A stretch of DNA of 64,000 nucleotides from Streptomyces sp. NBC_01429 (GCF_036231945.1 NZ_CP109599.1:1364001-1428000), one strand, 5' to 3'; positions 46,008 through 56,394 are shown, counted from the stretch's first letter. The notes: generated by a model from the letters alone, not told the origin. Numbers and translations: made by a program.

Positions 46008-48164
46008 TCAGCCTGTCCCGCTCACAAACCTGACCGGTTCGTCCAGTACCTTCCGTGCTCCTTCCGGATCGGCGAACCGGACAGCGAGCGTGGCGCGGGC
46101 CAGGCGCGGCGGCAGAGCCTCCGCGAACTTGAGTCCCTTCACGGCCCGTTCGTCGATGTCGGGGAGGCACAGATGATCGGGTGCGTCGGACCGGGTCTGC
46201 TGCCATTCCTGCTGGCTCACGTCCTCGCGCAGCCGGATCCAGCAGTCGTTGACCCGCTGAGCGGGCGCGGCGACGGTGCCGAGGGTCGCGGCGAGAGTGG
46301 CGTTGGCACGGTGTCCCGCCCAGGTCCACCAACGGAGGTAGCCACCGGGTCCGCGGGTGACAAGGGTGCCGCCCGGGTGGACGTACTCCGGAAAGTGTTC
46401 CCTGGCCTCCTGGAGCGCCGCCACCGCGCGTTTGGTGAGGTGCACCTCCGGGTCGGCCCCGAGCAGCACTTCCCGCGTGGCACGTGCCAGTTCGAACGAC
46501 GTGACGCGGGCAAAGCCGAATCCGCTCCACTTGGCCTTGCCGCCGCTGTCGACCGGCTCCACGAAGCAGCGTTTGCGGTGCCAGTCGATGTACGTCACGA
46601 GCCAGCTGCGCCCGCCCAGAAGCAGTTTTCGCGGGCCCTCGATCTCTTCGGTCAGCAGTTCGGGATCGGTTCTGCCGATCTCCGTACGGCCGTGCAGAAC
46701 AGTGAACTGCGGGGGCGCCGTGAACACCGCGGTGAGGTTCATGAAGTGCCGCTGCCCGAAGCGGCGTTCCGCCTCGGGACCGATGAACAGCATGCCGCCG
46801 TCCCGGTCCAGGTATCCCTCGTCCACCAAGTGGCGTACGACCGGCTGCGCCGACGCGCCGAAGGGCCCGAAGCCGTTCCACCACTCGTGCCACAGCTCCT
46901 CGCCGACCCGGTGCTCCTGGAGGCAGAGAGCAAGGAGCTGCTGCGCGACGATATGGCGTGGTTCGGGCGGCGCGACGACCGGTTCCACCCAGCCCCGGGA
47001 CCATCGCAGGAGCAACGCCGCGGCGGCGAGCAGGCCCTCTTCGCTCAGCGCGAGAAAGAGACAGTTCCGTACGCTGCCTGCCCGGCGGCCGGTCCTGCCC
47101 AGGCGTTGCAGGAACGAGGCGACCGTGGCGGGCGCGTCGAGCTGGATCACCCGGTCCAGGTCACCCACGTCGATCCCGAGTTCCAGCGTGCTCGTGGAGA
47201 CGATCACGCAGTCGCGCGCCTCCCCGAACGCCTGCTCCGCCCGCCGCCGTTCGTCCACCGACAGGGAGGCATGCGAAAGGAAGGTGGTCACTCCTTTGAG
47301 TCGGAGCTTCTCGCCCAGTTCTTCGACCAGCCGCCGTGACTCGCAGAAGACGAGCCGTTTCTCGCCCGCGTGCAGAGCCGCGATGACGGTGGCGGCGTTG
47401 GCGACGGATCCGACATGGTCGAGCTGGACGTCGCCCGGAGGCGGGCCCGCGGCGGACACGGGGGCCGCCGCGTCGAGATGCGGTGCTACGACGCGGGCCG
47501 GCCGTCGGCCTGCCGCCGAACCCTGGAGCCAGTGCAGCAGTTCGGCGGGGTTCCCCACGGTCGCGGAGAGGCCGACGCGCTGCACCGGGCGCCCTACGGT
47601 CTTCTGCAGCCGTTCCAGTACGGCGAGAAGGTGCCAGCCGCGGTCGTCCCCGGCGAACGCGTGCACCTCGTCGACGACGATCGCGCGCAGCCCCGCGAAG
47701 AACACACGATGGTCGACGTTGGCGCTGACCAGCATCGCTTCCAGCGACTCCGGCGTGGTGAGCAGGACATCGGGCCGGTCGGCCAGAATCCTGCGGCGCC
47801 GCCCGGTGGTGACATCACCGTGCCACAGCGCCGCTGTCCGCCCCATCCACGCGGTGTAGGTCTCCAGCCGCGGCAGCAGATTGTTGAGCAGCGCCTTCAG
47901 CGGACACACATACAGCACCGAGGTGCCGGTCCAGCGCTCCGCCGCCATGCGGGACAGCAGCGGGAAGACGGCCGCCTCGGTCTTGCCGCCGGCGGTGGGG
48001 GCGAGCAGTACCGTGTCCTCTCCCGACAGCAGCGGTGCGACTGCCTGTTCCTGAAGGGGCCGGAGCCCCGGCCATCCCAGGGTGTTGACGAGGTGATGGA
48101 CGAGTACGGAGTCGAGCGCGTCGGCCCCCAGTCTCTTGTCCGCCCCGGCCTCCGCCTCGGTCAC
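46008..48164 (-). CDS. brxHI: BREX type 2 DEAD/DEAH helicase BrxHI
   Basis: 718 residues, superfamily 2 helicase of the Lhr-like group. Walker A APTAGGKT at 55-62, DEVH at 165-168, SAT motif LSATVG, helicase C domain with SLSVDERRRAEQAF, STLELGIDVGDLDRVIQ and LQRLGRTGRR. The C-terminal ~300 residues form winged-helix and accessory regions. In BREX type 2 a helicase of this kind accompanies brxD after pglZ. Its GTG start overlaps the brxD stop by GTGA. Last gene of the pglYZ operon. Needed for defence in an as yet unclear way. Confidence 0.9.
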   Translation of the reverse strand: MTEAEAGADKRLGADALDSVLVHHLVNTLGWPGLRPLQEQAVAPLLSGEDTVLLAPTAGGKTEAAVFPLLSRMAAERWTGTSVLYVCPLKALLNNLLPRLETYTAWMGRTAALWHGDVTTGRRRRILADRPDVLLTTPESLEAMLVSANVDHRVFFAGLRAIVVDEVHAFAGDDRGWHLLAVLERLQKTVGRPVQRVGLSATVGNPAELLHWLQGSAAGRRPARVVAPHLDAAAPVSAAGPPPGDVQLDHVGSVANAATVIAALHAGEKRLVFCESRRLVEELGEKLRLKGVTTFLSHASLSVDERRRAEQAFGEARDCVIVSTSTLELGIDVGDLDRVIQLDAPATVASFLQRLGRTGRRAGSVRNCLFLALSEEGLLAAAALLLRWSRGWVEPVVAPPEPRHIVAQQLLALCLQEHRVGEELWHEWWNGFGPFGASAQPVVRHLVDEGYLDRDGGMLFIGPEAERRFGQRHFMNLTAVFTAPPQFTVLHGRTEIGRTDPELLTEEIEGPRKLLLGGRSWLVTYIDWHRKRCFVEPVDSGGKAKWSGFGFARVTSFELARATREVLLGADPEVHLTKRAVAALQEAREHFPEYVHPGGTLVTRGPGGYLRWWTWAGHRANATLAATLGTVAAPAQRVNDCWIRLREDVSQQEWQQTRSDAPDHLCLPDIDERAVKGLKFAEALPPRLARATLAVRFADPEGARKVLDEPVRFVSGTG

Positions 48165-49516
48165 GGCAGGTCCAGCGCGATGTCATCGGGGCCGGCGGCC
48201 CCTCCGGGGACACCGGCGGATGCCGCCGCGTTGCGTTCGACTTCCGTCAGCTCGGCGGCGGACACGGTCAGCGCGTAGTGCCGTCGAGGTTCGAACGTGT
48301 CGAACTCGTCAACCCGGTCCAGTACATCGGCGACCAGCTTCCGCAGGAAGAGCCGCGGTGCCACCCCGACCTTGCCACCGAGGCCGCCGGTCACCGCCGC
48401 GGCCAGTTCGTCGATATACGCGTCGTCCACCCGCGCGGCGATCCGCGCCGGCTCCCTGGCCGAATGGCCGTACAAATCCCTTACGTTCCGGCCGAGTTCG
48501 CCGAGCGATTCCAGATCGAAGCCGGTCAGCCTCAGCTGTACCGCCCTCGGTGAATCGAACCGGGGGTCGGTGGTGAAGTCGGTGGCGAGCCGCTGGGCGA
48601 GCGGCGGCAGCCGTTGCGCGCCCTGCTGTCCGTCGTAGAAGGCGGGGGTGCCGGTGATCACGAGGAAGAGGCCGGGGAAGCGGCCCGCGTCGATCTCGTC
48701 CAGCAGCTGACGCAGGGCGTTGAGGCCCTTCTCGCGGACGTCTCCGCGCACCCGCTGCAGCGTCTCGATTTCGTCGAGGACGACGAGCAGCCCGGGGTGT
48801 CCGCAGTCGCGGAGCACCGTGAGCAGCCCCTGGAGAAATCCGAGCGCGCCGAAATGGTCGAGGTCACCGCGGACACCTGCCGTGCGCCGGGCGGCGGCCG
48901 ATACGGACTTCTGGCCGCCGATCCAGGCGATAAGGGCATCCGCTGTCGCGTTGTCCCCCGCGGCTCGCGCCAGACGGTAGCCGCGCAGGGCGGCGGCGAA
49001 TGCGGGGGTGGTCCGGGCGACTTCCGCGAGCCGCTGTTCCATCAGCGCGTCGACGGCTTCCGCGAGGGCCTTTTCGTCGTCGTCCGCCACCTCGCCCGCG
49101 TCGAGGATCTCCTCCTCCAACGTGTAGAACCAGGTGTCGATCACGGCCCGCAGGGCGCTGGGCCGGTGGGTTCCGGTGGCCAGCCGTTCCGTGAGCCGGC
49201 GGTAGACGGTCTCCAGCCGGTGCAGGGGTGTTTCCGTCTCGGAGATCTGCACCTCGGTGGTGGCGAGCCCGGCCCGCTTGGCCCGTTCGGCGAGCCACCG
49301 GGCGAAGAAGGTCTTGCCGGAGCCGTACTCCCCCCGGACGGCGTGGAAGGCCGCTCCACCGCGTGCGGCCGTCGCGAGATCATCGTCGAGAGCCGCGGCG
49401 AACCGGTCCAGGCCGACGGCGAACAGATCAAGCCCGGCCTGCGGTACGGTTCCACGCCGCAGCGCGTCGATCACCTCGCGGCGGCGCGCCGCGCTCGCCC
49501 CGGTCGGTTCCGTCAT
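48161..49516 (-). CDS. brxD: BREX type 2 AAA ATPase BrxD
   Basis: 451 residues. Walker A GEYGSGKT at 62-69, following FHAV, and Walker B GLLVVLDEIETLQ in the middle, then LVITGTPAFYDG sensor-like strand. These are the hallmarks of the BREX BrxD ATPase. It starts by ATGA overlap with pglZ. Cytoplasmic, probably part of the BREX complex with PglY and PglZ. Confidence 0.9.
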   Translation of the reverse strand: MTEPTGASAARRREVIDALRRGTVPQAGLDLFAVGLDRFAAALDDDLATAARGGAAFHAVRGEYGSGKTFFARWLAERAKRAGLATTEVQISETETPLHRLETVYRRLTERLATGTHRPSALRAVIDTWFYTLEEEILDAGEVADDDEKALAEAVDALMEQRLAEVARTTPAFAAALRGYRLARAAGDNATADALIAWIGGQKSVSAAARRTAGVRGDLDHFGALGFLQGLLTVLRDCGHPGLLVVLDEIETLQRVRGDVREKGLNALRQLLDEIDAGRFPGLFLVITGTPAFYDGQQGAQRLPPLAQRLATDFTTDPRFDSPRAVQLRLTGFDLESLGELGRNVRDLYGHSAREPARIAARVDDAYIDELAAAVTGGLGGKVGVAPRLFLRKLVADVLDRVDEFDTFEPRRHYALTVSAAELTEVERNAAASAGVPGGAAGPDDIALDLP

Positions 49517-52377
49517 GGCTGCTCCGTTCCGAACTGCTCCTTGAGGAGCGGCACATTCAGCTCGACGGTCCGTCCGGCGTCGATCAGGTTGATCACCGCG
49601 TAGCCCTCGACGTTGAGGAGCCGCTGCAGCACCGTGACGAACACCTCCGCGTTCCGCTGCGACCGCCCTCCGACATCCGTGGCCACCGCGGCCACCGCGT
49701 CGGGGGTGAGTCTGCCGCTCGCCGCGGCGAGCGCGTCGATGACCGCGGCGACCACTTTCCCCTCCGGCGGACGGCGGACAAAGGACTTCTGGGCCTTGTA
49801 GCGCGCCGAGGCGACCACCCGCTGTCCTTCGGTCGCCACGGCGGAGGCCGGCGCCGGAGCCGTTGCCCCTGCCGGTACGGGCGTCAGATCCCCGGTGCCG
49901 AACAGGCCCTCGCCCTCCTGTCGCGGAACCCGCCTGGCGGGCCGCGGCTGCCTGCCACCGGACTCCGTCCTCGCCTCGGAAGCAGAGGAAGCAGCGGAGG
50001 CGGAGGTCTCCGTACGCTCCTGGCGGCCCTGCCACCAGCCGGGAACCGTCCGTTCGCTGGGCAGGACGACCCATCCTTCGGGCAGCAGTTCCTGAGCGGG
50101 TACGAAGACGAGGACCGGCACCGTCACCTCGGCCAGGGATGCTCCCCCGTGGTATCCGGCCCGGCGTGGCGTGTAGCGGATGTCCTCGCGCCAGGGCGCC
50201 ACGACCGTGCCCCCGCCCGCCAGAACGCGCGGCCCGCTCAGCTCGACCTCGCCGTCACCGGCGACGCCGTCCCGTCCGGTCCCCTCCGACTGCGTACGCC
50301 AGCGGGCCGACCCGGCGCCGCGCACCTTCACCGGCCCACGGTTCGGCCCCTGCTCGGTTCCCCGGTCGGGCCCGTCGTCCGGCGTCGAGCGGTCCAGTAC
50401 ATGCCCATGGTCGGCGACGAGGACCACCGGTCTGCCGTACCCGCGCGCCGCGTTGAGCAGATCCAGCAGGTGGCTGACGTCCCGCAGCCGCCATGTGGTG
50501 CGCGCGCCCTCCTGGCCATGGTCGAGTGCGTCGTCGATGGTGTTCAGTACGACGCCGACGACGCCGTCACCGGCCAGCTCCTCCAGGAGGGCGGGCGCGA
50601 GCCGGTGCCCCTCGGCGCCGCCGATCCGCCCTTTGTGGAACAGCCTTCCGGTACGCCGGTGCCGCTGCCAGAAGGCCGCGAACCCGGCGGTCTCGACGTT
50701 CTGCCCGCCGCTCTTCGCCTCCCCGGTCAGCAACGAGGCCCGGCTGATGGTGGTGACCGACGGCAGCATCGACACCGCTGCCGCACGGTGCGCGCCAACA
50801 CCGGCGGTGGGCGCGGGCACCACTTCGGTCCATACCTTGCGATCGATCTCGTCACCGAGCTGTGCCGCGACCGCCGCGCTCATCCCGTCCAGTACGAGCA
50901 CAAGAGGCGGCGCCTGCGCGGCGAGCGGCACGACCAGCCGGGCCAGCACGTCCTCGATGAGCAGCGCGCCACCGGGCGCGAGCTGCGAAGCCGTTGTCGT
51001 CCAGGCCGCGAGGCGGCGGGCGAACTGCCCGTCCAGGGAAGCGCGCCGCTCGCGTACGGTTCCGATGAGCCGGTAGTACGCCTGTCCCACCACCGGATCG
51101 CCTATCGGGTCGCCCGACGACAGAACCGTGAGGGCCCGGTCGACCCACCCCCACTGGCCGACCTGGTCGCCGACGGCCCGCGCGACCGACTCCACCGGGG
51201 GCAGGGGCTCGTCCAGCCAGCGCAGCAGCCGCACGGCCATGCGCGCGGAGTCGCAGCTCTCCGGATGCAGACTCGCGAGCTGGTGGAGGACCACCTGGCC
51301 GAGTGCCGCCTCGGCGGCCCGCGACGAGTCGTCGAGGGCCGCGGCCAGATCGCGCAGCCGGGCTCTGAAGCCCGAGGGGAGCAGCGAGTCGGTTCGCAGC
51401 ACTCGCAGGAGGTCTGTCTCTTCGGCGAGCCGGTCGGCGCGCTCCAGCACGGCGTGGACGCGCTGTCCTGCTTCCGCTCCTTGAACGGTGTGGCTCTCGG
51501 CCTCCGCGATCCAGCGGGCCAGTGTGCCGGTCACCGCGTCGGCGAAGGGCTGGAGATCCTGGTGCGCGCGGAATGCCGAACCTCCGAAGAGGCCACCCAG
51601 CGCGAAGCTCGCTCCCGCGGGCGCGCCGGGCGCGCTGAGCGCCGCCCCGAGCACGCCGAGTGCCATGGCGTCCTGGCCGCGCCCGTCGGCGACCAGCGCC
51701 AGCAGGGCGGGAGCCGCCGCCCCGACGATTTCGGTGAGCCAGCCGGTGATGCCCGCGCGTTCCGCCGCCGCCAGCTCCGCGAACCGGGCAGGGCCACCGA
51801 TCGTGCGGGACCAGGCCAGCAGCACACTGACGTCCAGGTCCAGTGGGTCGCCCGGGCCCCCGGGCCCCAGCCCGAGCCGCACCCGGACCAGCGACCGTAC
51901 GGCGGTGTCCCGGGTGAGGAGTGCCTCCCCGCGCGGCCAGCCGTCGCCGGGCTCCGCGTCGAGCAGTGCGTCGAGCAGCCAGGTCTCGCGGTACATACGC
52001 GCGTCCAGCTCGGCGGCGCCGAACAGCTGCTTGACGATCTCGGCCCGGTCGACGGTGAGGCTGCGCCGCCCCACGGCGTACGCCCGCAGGTCCCAGCCGA
52101 GCTGATTCACCGACACCCCGCTCGCGACGACCAGCAGCCGGTCCGATCCGGGCTCCGCGCGGTGACGCTGCCACGCGTCGACGATGCCGAGCACGGAATC
52201 CTCGTCGATGACGCGCACCTGCCGTGCCCTGCCGCCGATCCGCGCCGTGAACTCCCGGGGCGCCGCTTCCTCGTAACGGGCGTTCACCAGCAGCAGCCGC
52301 CGGTCCTCGGTCTTGCCCATCTCGGTGCCGAGCAGCGCCTCGATGATCTTCCGGTCGACGAGTGGCCGGGCTGTCAT
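49513..52377 (-). CDS. pglZ: BREX type 2 alkaline-phosphatase-fold protein PglZ
   Basis: 954 residues. The PglZ core has VLVLDGMSAAVAAQLGDEI, then ITRASLLTG-like (TTISRASLLTGEAKSG) and VVLVADHGHVLDRST, followed by GYHGGASLAEVTVPVLVF, which hold the metal-binding Asp and His residues of the alkaline phosphatase superfamily. A Ser/Glu/Pro-rich linker (about 755-800) and a C-terminal helical domain follow. The start overlaps the pglY stop by one base (TGATG). Phage defence component with pglW, X and Y. In S. coelicolor its loss relieves PglX-linked toxicity. Confidence 0.93.
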   Translation of the reverse strand: MTARPLVDRKIIEALLGTEMGKTEDRRLLLVNARYEEAAPREFTARIGGRARQVRVIDEDSVLGIVDAWQRHRAEPGSDRLLVVASGVSVNQLGWDLRAYAVGRRSLTVDRAEIVKQLFGAAELDARMYRETWLLDALLDAEPGDGWPRGEALLTRDTAVRSLVRVRLGLGPGGPGDPLDLDVSVLLAWSRTIGGPARFAELAAAERAGITGWLTEIVGAAAPALLALVADGRGQDAMALGVLGAALSAPGAPAGASFALGGLFGGSAFRAHQDLQPFADAVTGTLARWIAEAESHTVQGAEAGQRVHAVLERADRLAEETDLLRVLRTDSLLPSGFRARLRDLAAALDDSSRAAEAALGQVVLHQLASLHPESCDSARMAVRLLRWLDEPLPPVESVARAVGDQVGQWGWVDRALTVLSSGDPIGDPVVGQAYYRLIGTVRERRASLDGQFARRLAAWTTTASQLAPGGALLIEDVLARLVVPLAAQAPPLVLVLDGMSAAVAAQLGDEIDRKVWTEVVPAPTAGVGAHRAAAVSMLPSVTTISRASLLTGEAKSGGQNVETAGFAAFWQRHRRTGRLFHKGRIGGAEGHRLAPALLEELAGDGVVGVVLNTIDDALDHGQEGARTTWRLRDVSHLLDLLNAARGYGRPVVLVADHGHVLDRSTPDDGPDRGTEQGPNRGPVKVRGAGSARWRTQSEGTGRDGVAGDGEVELSGPRVLAGGGTVVAPWREDIRYTPRRAGYHGGASLAEVTVPVLVFVPAQELLPEGWVVLPSERTVPGWWQGRQERTETSASAASSASEARTESGGRQPRPARRVPRQEGEGLFGTGDLTPVPAGATAPAPASAVATEGQRVVASARYKAQKSFVRRPPEGKVVAAVIDALAAASGRLTPDAVAAVATDVGGRSQRNAEVFVTVLQRLLNVEGYAVINLIDAGRTVELNVPLLKEQFGTEQP

Positions 52378-55300
52378 CAGGCCGTGTCTCCTTCGGACGC
52401 GGCCAGGCCCGTACCGGTGGCACCACCGGCGGCGGTCCCGCCCGCCGGCACCTCCTGCCAGCTGATCTCCACCGCCATGCCGGGGTGGGCGGAGGAGTAC
52501 GCGAGGATCTCGTCCCACAGCTCGTCGATCGCCCGGCTGAGCACGTTCTCCAGGTGGCTGGGCTCCAGGTGGCTGGGGTCGACGCGGATGGAACCGGACT
52601 TCGGCGCCGACGACGTGGACACGGACGGTCCAGGAGCCACCGGGGACACGGTCGGATCGGTGGGGGTGGGGAGAGAGGGCACAGCCGGGTCGCCGTGCCG
52701 GGTCAGCGACACGTCGTCCGCCGTCGGCTCCGGGACAGCGGGCGCCGGCGGCTCCGCCACCTGTACGAGCCGCGCCGCCTCCTGGATCAGTGCCACCGAC
52801 CGGTTCCTGATGGAATCCAGCACGGGAATCAGCGAGCGCTCGAACTCACTGTGCGAGGCGGCCGTGGTGATCTCCTCCAGCAGCCGGTCCGCGCGCTCCC
52901 CCACGCCGTCCTGGCGCCCGGCGAAGCCGCGCACGCTCTCCAGCAGCTTCCAGTCCGCGTCGTCGAGCGCCGTGAGCACATCGGGTGCCGAAGTGATCGC
53001 CGTCGCCAGTACGTCGTCGGTGGTGTCGTACGCCACGGCGGCCAGCTCCTGGACCAGCGCCGTCGCGTTGTGGTGCCGCATGAGACGGGCCAGGAGGTCG
53101 GCGGCGTCCCGCGAGGACGACATCCGTGTGCCGGAGTCCCGGGCGATGCCCAGTTCGCCGGCGCGCCGGTTCAGCGAGGTGCGCAGGGCGTTGACGGGCC
53201 GTTCGAACGCGTCCGTCTTCTCCCGTACGCCGGTATAGAGCTTGGTGACGTTCCTCGCGAACAGCGTCGGCTCGACCGAGAGTCCGAAGATCTTCGCCGC
53301 CCGCTCGCGCGCGGTGGCGTACTCCTCCTCGCTCGGCAGTTGCTGGGCGCGCAGCGCGTAACCCGCGCCCATCCGTTCCAGCTCGGGCACCTGCGAGACA
53401 GGGCTGCCGTAGTAGACCCAGGCCCGGTCGTCGAGCAGGGCGTAGGTGGCGATGATCAGACTGCTGACGTTCTTGTCGAGTCCGGTCCAGCCGAGATCCT
53501 GGGCGATCCAGGTGCGGATGTCCTCGACCGACAGGTTCTCCTCGCCCGGCTTGTGCTGCTGGGCGGCGCGGTTGATTCTGGCCCGCCAGTCGTTGCGCAG
53601 TACGAGCGGCCCGTCGTGGACATGGCCGAGTTCCAGCGGTTCGGCGATCCTCTTGACGGTCTTCAGCTGGTGGCTGTCGACGGCGACCCGCCGGTCCCCC
53701 ACGTCCATGGCCCGGCTGATCCAGGTCAGCACGGTCTTCAGCTCCTGGAGACTGACCGGCTTGCGCTCGCCGAGCACGTCGAGATTCGGATGCTCCGGGT
53801 AGAGCGCGTCGAACATGCCGTCGGACAGGTGCAGCATGTTGTCCCGGAACGGCTTGGCCCCCTGGAGCTGGGGCCTGCCGTACTCGGGGAGCAGCGAGTG
53901 GACATGCACCCCGCCCTGCACCTCGATCGACACGCTGCCCTCGTCGGCCTTGGAGATGCCGTACACCTGGCCGAGGACGACGGCGAGCTGCGAGTTCAGA
54001 TTGTCCCGCTGGGCGGAGAGCTGGTGGCGGACGCGGACCCGGTCCTCCGAGCTGAGGTGGACGGCGTAGTCGTCGAGCCGGTCCCGCTCCAGCAGGTAAT
54101 TGATCTTGATGAGCCGGCCCAGCTCCGTCTTCTTCTGCTCGGACAGATACGACGGCAGCCAGACGAGCGCCGGCCCCGTGAACCCGTCACGGCGCAACTC
54201 CTCGACCCGGCTCAGGGCATCGGAGGGAAAATGCTTTCCGTCATCAAAGGGGTAGTCCAGGACAAACCTGACGCGCCCTTCCATCCCGGGCCGGAACTGC
54301 TCCGGGGAGAGCTGCGCGGGGTCCCGCACATTCTCGAAGACGAACTCGGCGGTGCGCCGGGTGCCCTTCCAGATGACCTCGTGCTCACAGACGAACGCGC
54401 CGGTGTCCCGCAGCCCGAGCGCCTTCCACAGCTGGTCCTTGACCCAGATCCGGCGGGCCCCGATCCGGTCCTCGTCGGCCACCATGTCCAGCAGCGGTTC
54501 GATGTCCAGGTCGGACAGGTGCAGCGTGAACACCGGATCCTGCTGGCCGTCCGAGCGGATCTCGCCGAACCGGGCCTGCAGCTCCCGCAGCCTGCCCACC
54601 ACCATCGAACCCGGCGCGACCGTACGGGACCGGATGGATCCGTGGTTCAGAGCGGCGATACGGGCACCGGTCAGCCGCTTCAGCGCCGATACGTCGGGCG
54701 CGAGCGCCGCCAGCAGCAGCGTCTTGACGAACCGCTCGTCGGCGATGAACTTCTCGTTCTCCTCCGAGCCGTACTTCTCCAGCAGATGCGCCTTCACCTT
54801 GAGGTGGAAGCGGTCCGCCGCCTCGGCCTCGCTGCGCAGCCGGTCGGTGAACGCCTCGCCCTTGCCGCGCTGGAGCACGTCCCACAGATCGCCGAGCGGA
54901 ATCAGCTGCCCCAGCGGGAAGTCCTTGGACCGTTCGAGCATCTGCTGGACCAGCTTCAGACCGGTCCGCTCCCGCTGGAGCGCGCCCGACAGCGCCACCA
55001 GTACGTTCAGGAGCGCGGGCGACAGCGGATATACGTCACGGAAGTCGCGCCAGTCCGCCCGGGTAGCACCATTGGCATCCAGCAGCACGTCCTTGACCTG
55101 GGCGTTCGTCGACTCGATCGTCGCGAACGCCTCATCGAGCGCTGCCTTGGCCCGGGTGTCCTTCGGTTCGAGGACCCGCTTCTTGATGATCTCCGGAAGG
55201 TTGCGGTCCTCCAGGCTCACCACGTCGAAGCGCCCGGCGAGATATTCGACCTGATACTCCAGGTTCTTCACATCGGCGCCGACGACATCGGCTCCGACGA

Positions 55301-56282
55301 GCTGGGACAGGTCCCGCTGCCGGGAGATGAACGACACGATCGGCAGCGGCCGGGCGCCGTCACCCGACTCGATCAGCTTGACGAGCTTGCTGACCTCCGT
55401 GTTCACCTTCTCGCGGTGCGACATGTGTGCCTGGAGCCAGAGGATCAGCTCGTCCAGGAAGAGAATCAGCCCCTCGTACCCGAGCGACTTGGCATGCCGG
55501 CTCATCACCGCGAGCCCGTTCTCCAGCGGCAGGAACGCCTTGTGATCGCCTCGGGCACCGTCCGCGTACGACGCCATCGGCCCGGACAGCAGGGCGGACA
55601 CGAGCCGGTCCCGCTGGGCGTCCCCGGCCTGGGCGGCAAAGGCGCGGTCCAGTTCGGCGGCCGTCCAGCTTCCGCCCACGCTGCCGATCACATCGAGATC
55701 ACCGTCGTCCCCCTCCGCCGCCCCGGCCTGCGCCGGCAACAGCTTCACGAACGCGTCGTCCCCGATGTTCGACCGCAGCTTGCGCGCGTCCGCGAGCATC
55801 GCGTCGGCCCGGTAGACGGGCGGGGTCGGAGCGGTGGGGTGGAGCCTGCGTACGGTGGCCACGTACCCGCCGAGCAGCGCCGAGTCCAGATCGGTGGAGC
55901 CGACCAGGTGGTACGGCACCATCAGGAACCGCTTGCCCTTCAGCCACACGTCGTGCTCGGCGATCACTTCCTGGAGCCGGGGCTTGGCGCGGGCGGCGGG
56001 GTCGTTGTTGAGGATCGCGTGCAGCACGGTCAGGAAGTGGCTCTTACCGGAACCGAACGAACCGTGCAGATACACCGCGTGCGAATTCCCGCTCCGTACG
56101 GCCGCCCGTACGATCCCGAGCGCCGAGCCGAACGCCTGCTTCAACTGGTCGGTGACCACGTACTCACCGACGCGGGCGGCCGACTCCGAGAAGCCTCCGG
56201 AGAGTTCCACCTTGAAATCGCCGGCGTGGACGTCTTCCTTGATGTCGATGACATCCCGCAGGAAGAGTTCATTCGTGGGCAT
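52377..56282 (-). CDS. pglY: BREX type 2 large ATPase PglY
   Basis: 1301 residues, BrxC/PglY family. Walker A GSFGSGKS at 74-81 (followed by HFL), Walker B LILFLDELILWL near residue 270-281, and SFISRQRDLSQLVG downstream. The C-terminus carries a Pro/Ser-rich linker and a short helical end. ATG 56282 starts the conserved MPTNELFLRDVIDI. An in-frame start 69 bases further up would lie within the leader. First gene of the overlapping pglY-pglZ-brxD-brxHI operon. A promoter with good spacing lies about 80-105 bp upstream. Confidence 0.94.
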   Translation of the reverse strand: MPTNELFLRDVIDIKEDVHAGDFKVELSGGFSESAARVGEYVVTDQLKQAFGSALGIVRAAVRSGNSHAVYLHGSFGSGKSHFLTVLHAILNNDPAARAKPRLQEVIAEHDVWLKGKRFLMVPYHLVGSTDLDSALLGGYVATVRRLHPTAPTPPVYRADAMLADARKLRSNIGDDAFVKLLPAQAGAAEGDDGDLDVIGSVGGSWTAAELDRAFAAQAGDAQRDRLVSALLSGPMASYADGARGDHKAFLPLENGLAVMSRHAKSLGYEGLILFLDELILWLQAHMSHREKVNTEVSKLVKLIESGDGARPLPIVSFISRQRDLSQLVGADVVGADVKNLEYQVEYLAGRFDVVSLEDRNLPEIIKKRVLEPKDTRAKAALDEAFATIESTNAQVKDVLLDANGATRADWRDFRDVYPLSPALLNVLVALSGALQRERTGLKLVQQMLERSKDFPLGQLIPLGDLWDVLQRGKGEAFTDRLRSEAEAADRFHLKVKAHLLEKYGSEENEKFIADERFVKTLLLAALAPDVSALKRLTGARIAALNHGSIRSRTVAPGSMVVGRLRELQARFGEIRSDGQQDPVFTLHLSDLDIEPLLDMVADEDRIGARRIWVKDQLWKALGLRDTGAFVCEHEVIWKGTRRTAEFVFENVRDPAQLSPEQFRPGMEGRVRFVLDYPFDDGKHFPSDALSRVEELRRDGFTGPALVWLPSYLSEQKKTELGRLIKINYLLERDRLDDYAVHLSSEDRVRVRHQLSAQRDNLNSQLAVVLGQVYGISKADEGSVSIEVQGGVHVHSLLPEYGRPQLQGAKPFRDNMLHLSDGMFDALYPEHPNLDVLGERKPVSLQELKTVLTWISRAMDVGDRRVAVDSHQLKTVKRIAEPLELGHVHDGPLVLRNDWRARINRAAQQHKPGEENLSVEDIRTWIAQDLGWTGLDKNVSSLIIATYALLDDRAWVYYGSPVSQVPELERMGAGYALRAQQLPSEEEYATARERAAKIFGLSVEPTLFARNVTKLYTGVREKTDAFERPVNALRTSLNRRAGELGIARDSGTRMSSSRDAADLLARLMRHHNATALVQELAAVAYDTTDDVLATAITSAPDVLTALDDADWKLLESVRGFAGRQDGVGERADRLLEEITTAASHSEFERSLIPVLDSIRNRSVALIQEAARLVQVAEPPAPAVPEPTADDVSLTRHGDPAVPSLPTPTDPTVSPVAPGPSVSTSSAPKSGSIRVDPSHLEPSHLENVLSRAIDELWDEILAYSSAHPGMAVEISWQEVPAGGTAAGGATGTGLAASEGDTA

Positions 56283-56360
56283 CGGTGACTCTCGTTCCCT
56301 TGCTCGGTGGCTTGATGTGCCGTGGTCGCGAGTACGGCACCTACCCGTCATACCTCACCC

Positions 56361-56389
56361 TTATCCTGCCAGCTCACGCCGTGTGACAA
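56361..56389 (-). promoter_or_regulatory. Putative promoter of the pglYZ-brxD-brxHI operon
   Basis: On the minus strand TTGTCA (56389-56384) and GGATAA (56366-56361) are separated by exactly 17 bp, giving a leader of about 70 nt to the pglY ATG. The -35 box lies within the hairpin at 56377-56394. Confidence 0.5.
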
Positions 56390-56394
56390 CGGCG
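56377..56394. promoter_or_regulatory. Inverted repeat over the pglY promoter
   Basis: CGCCGT (56377-56382), GTGACA, ACGGCG (56389-56394): perfect 6-bp arms. Downstream of the PIN gene and upstream of pglY, so it may be a weak terminator, an operator, or both. Confidence 0.4.

Noticed and set aside
49228..56288. Very long plus-strand frames opposite pglZ and pglY
   Set aside because: They lack family motifs and mirror genes with clear PglZ and PglY signatures on the minus strand. They are not real genes.
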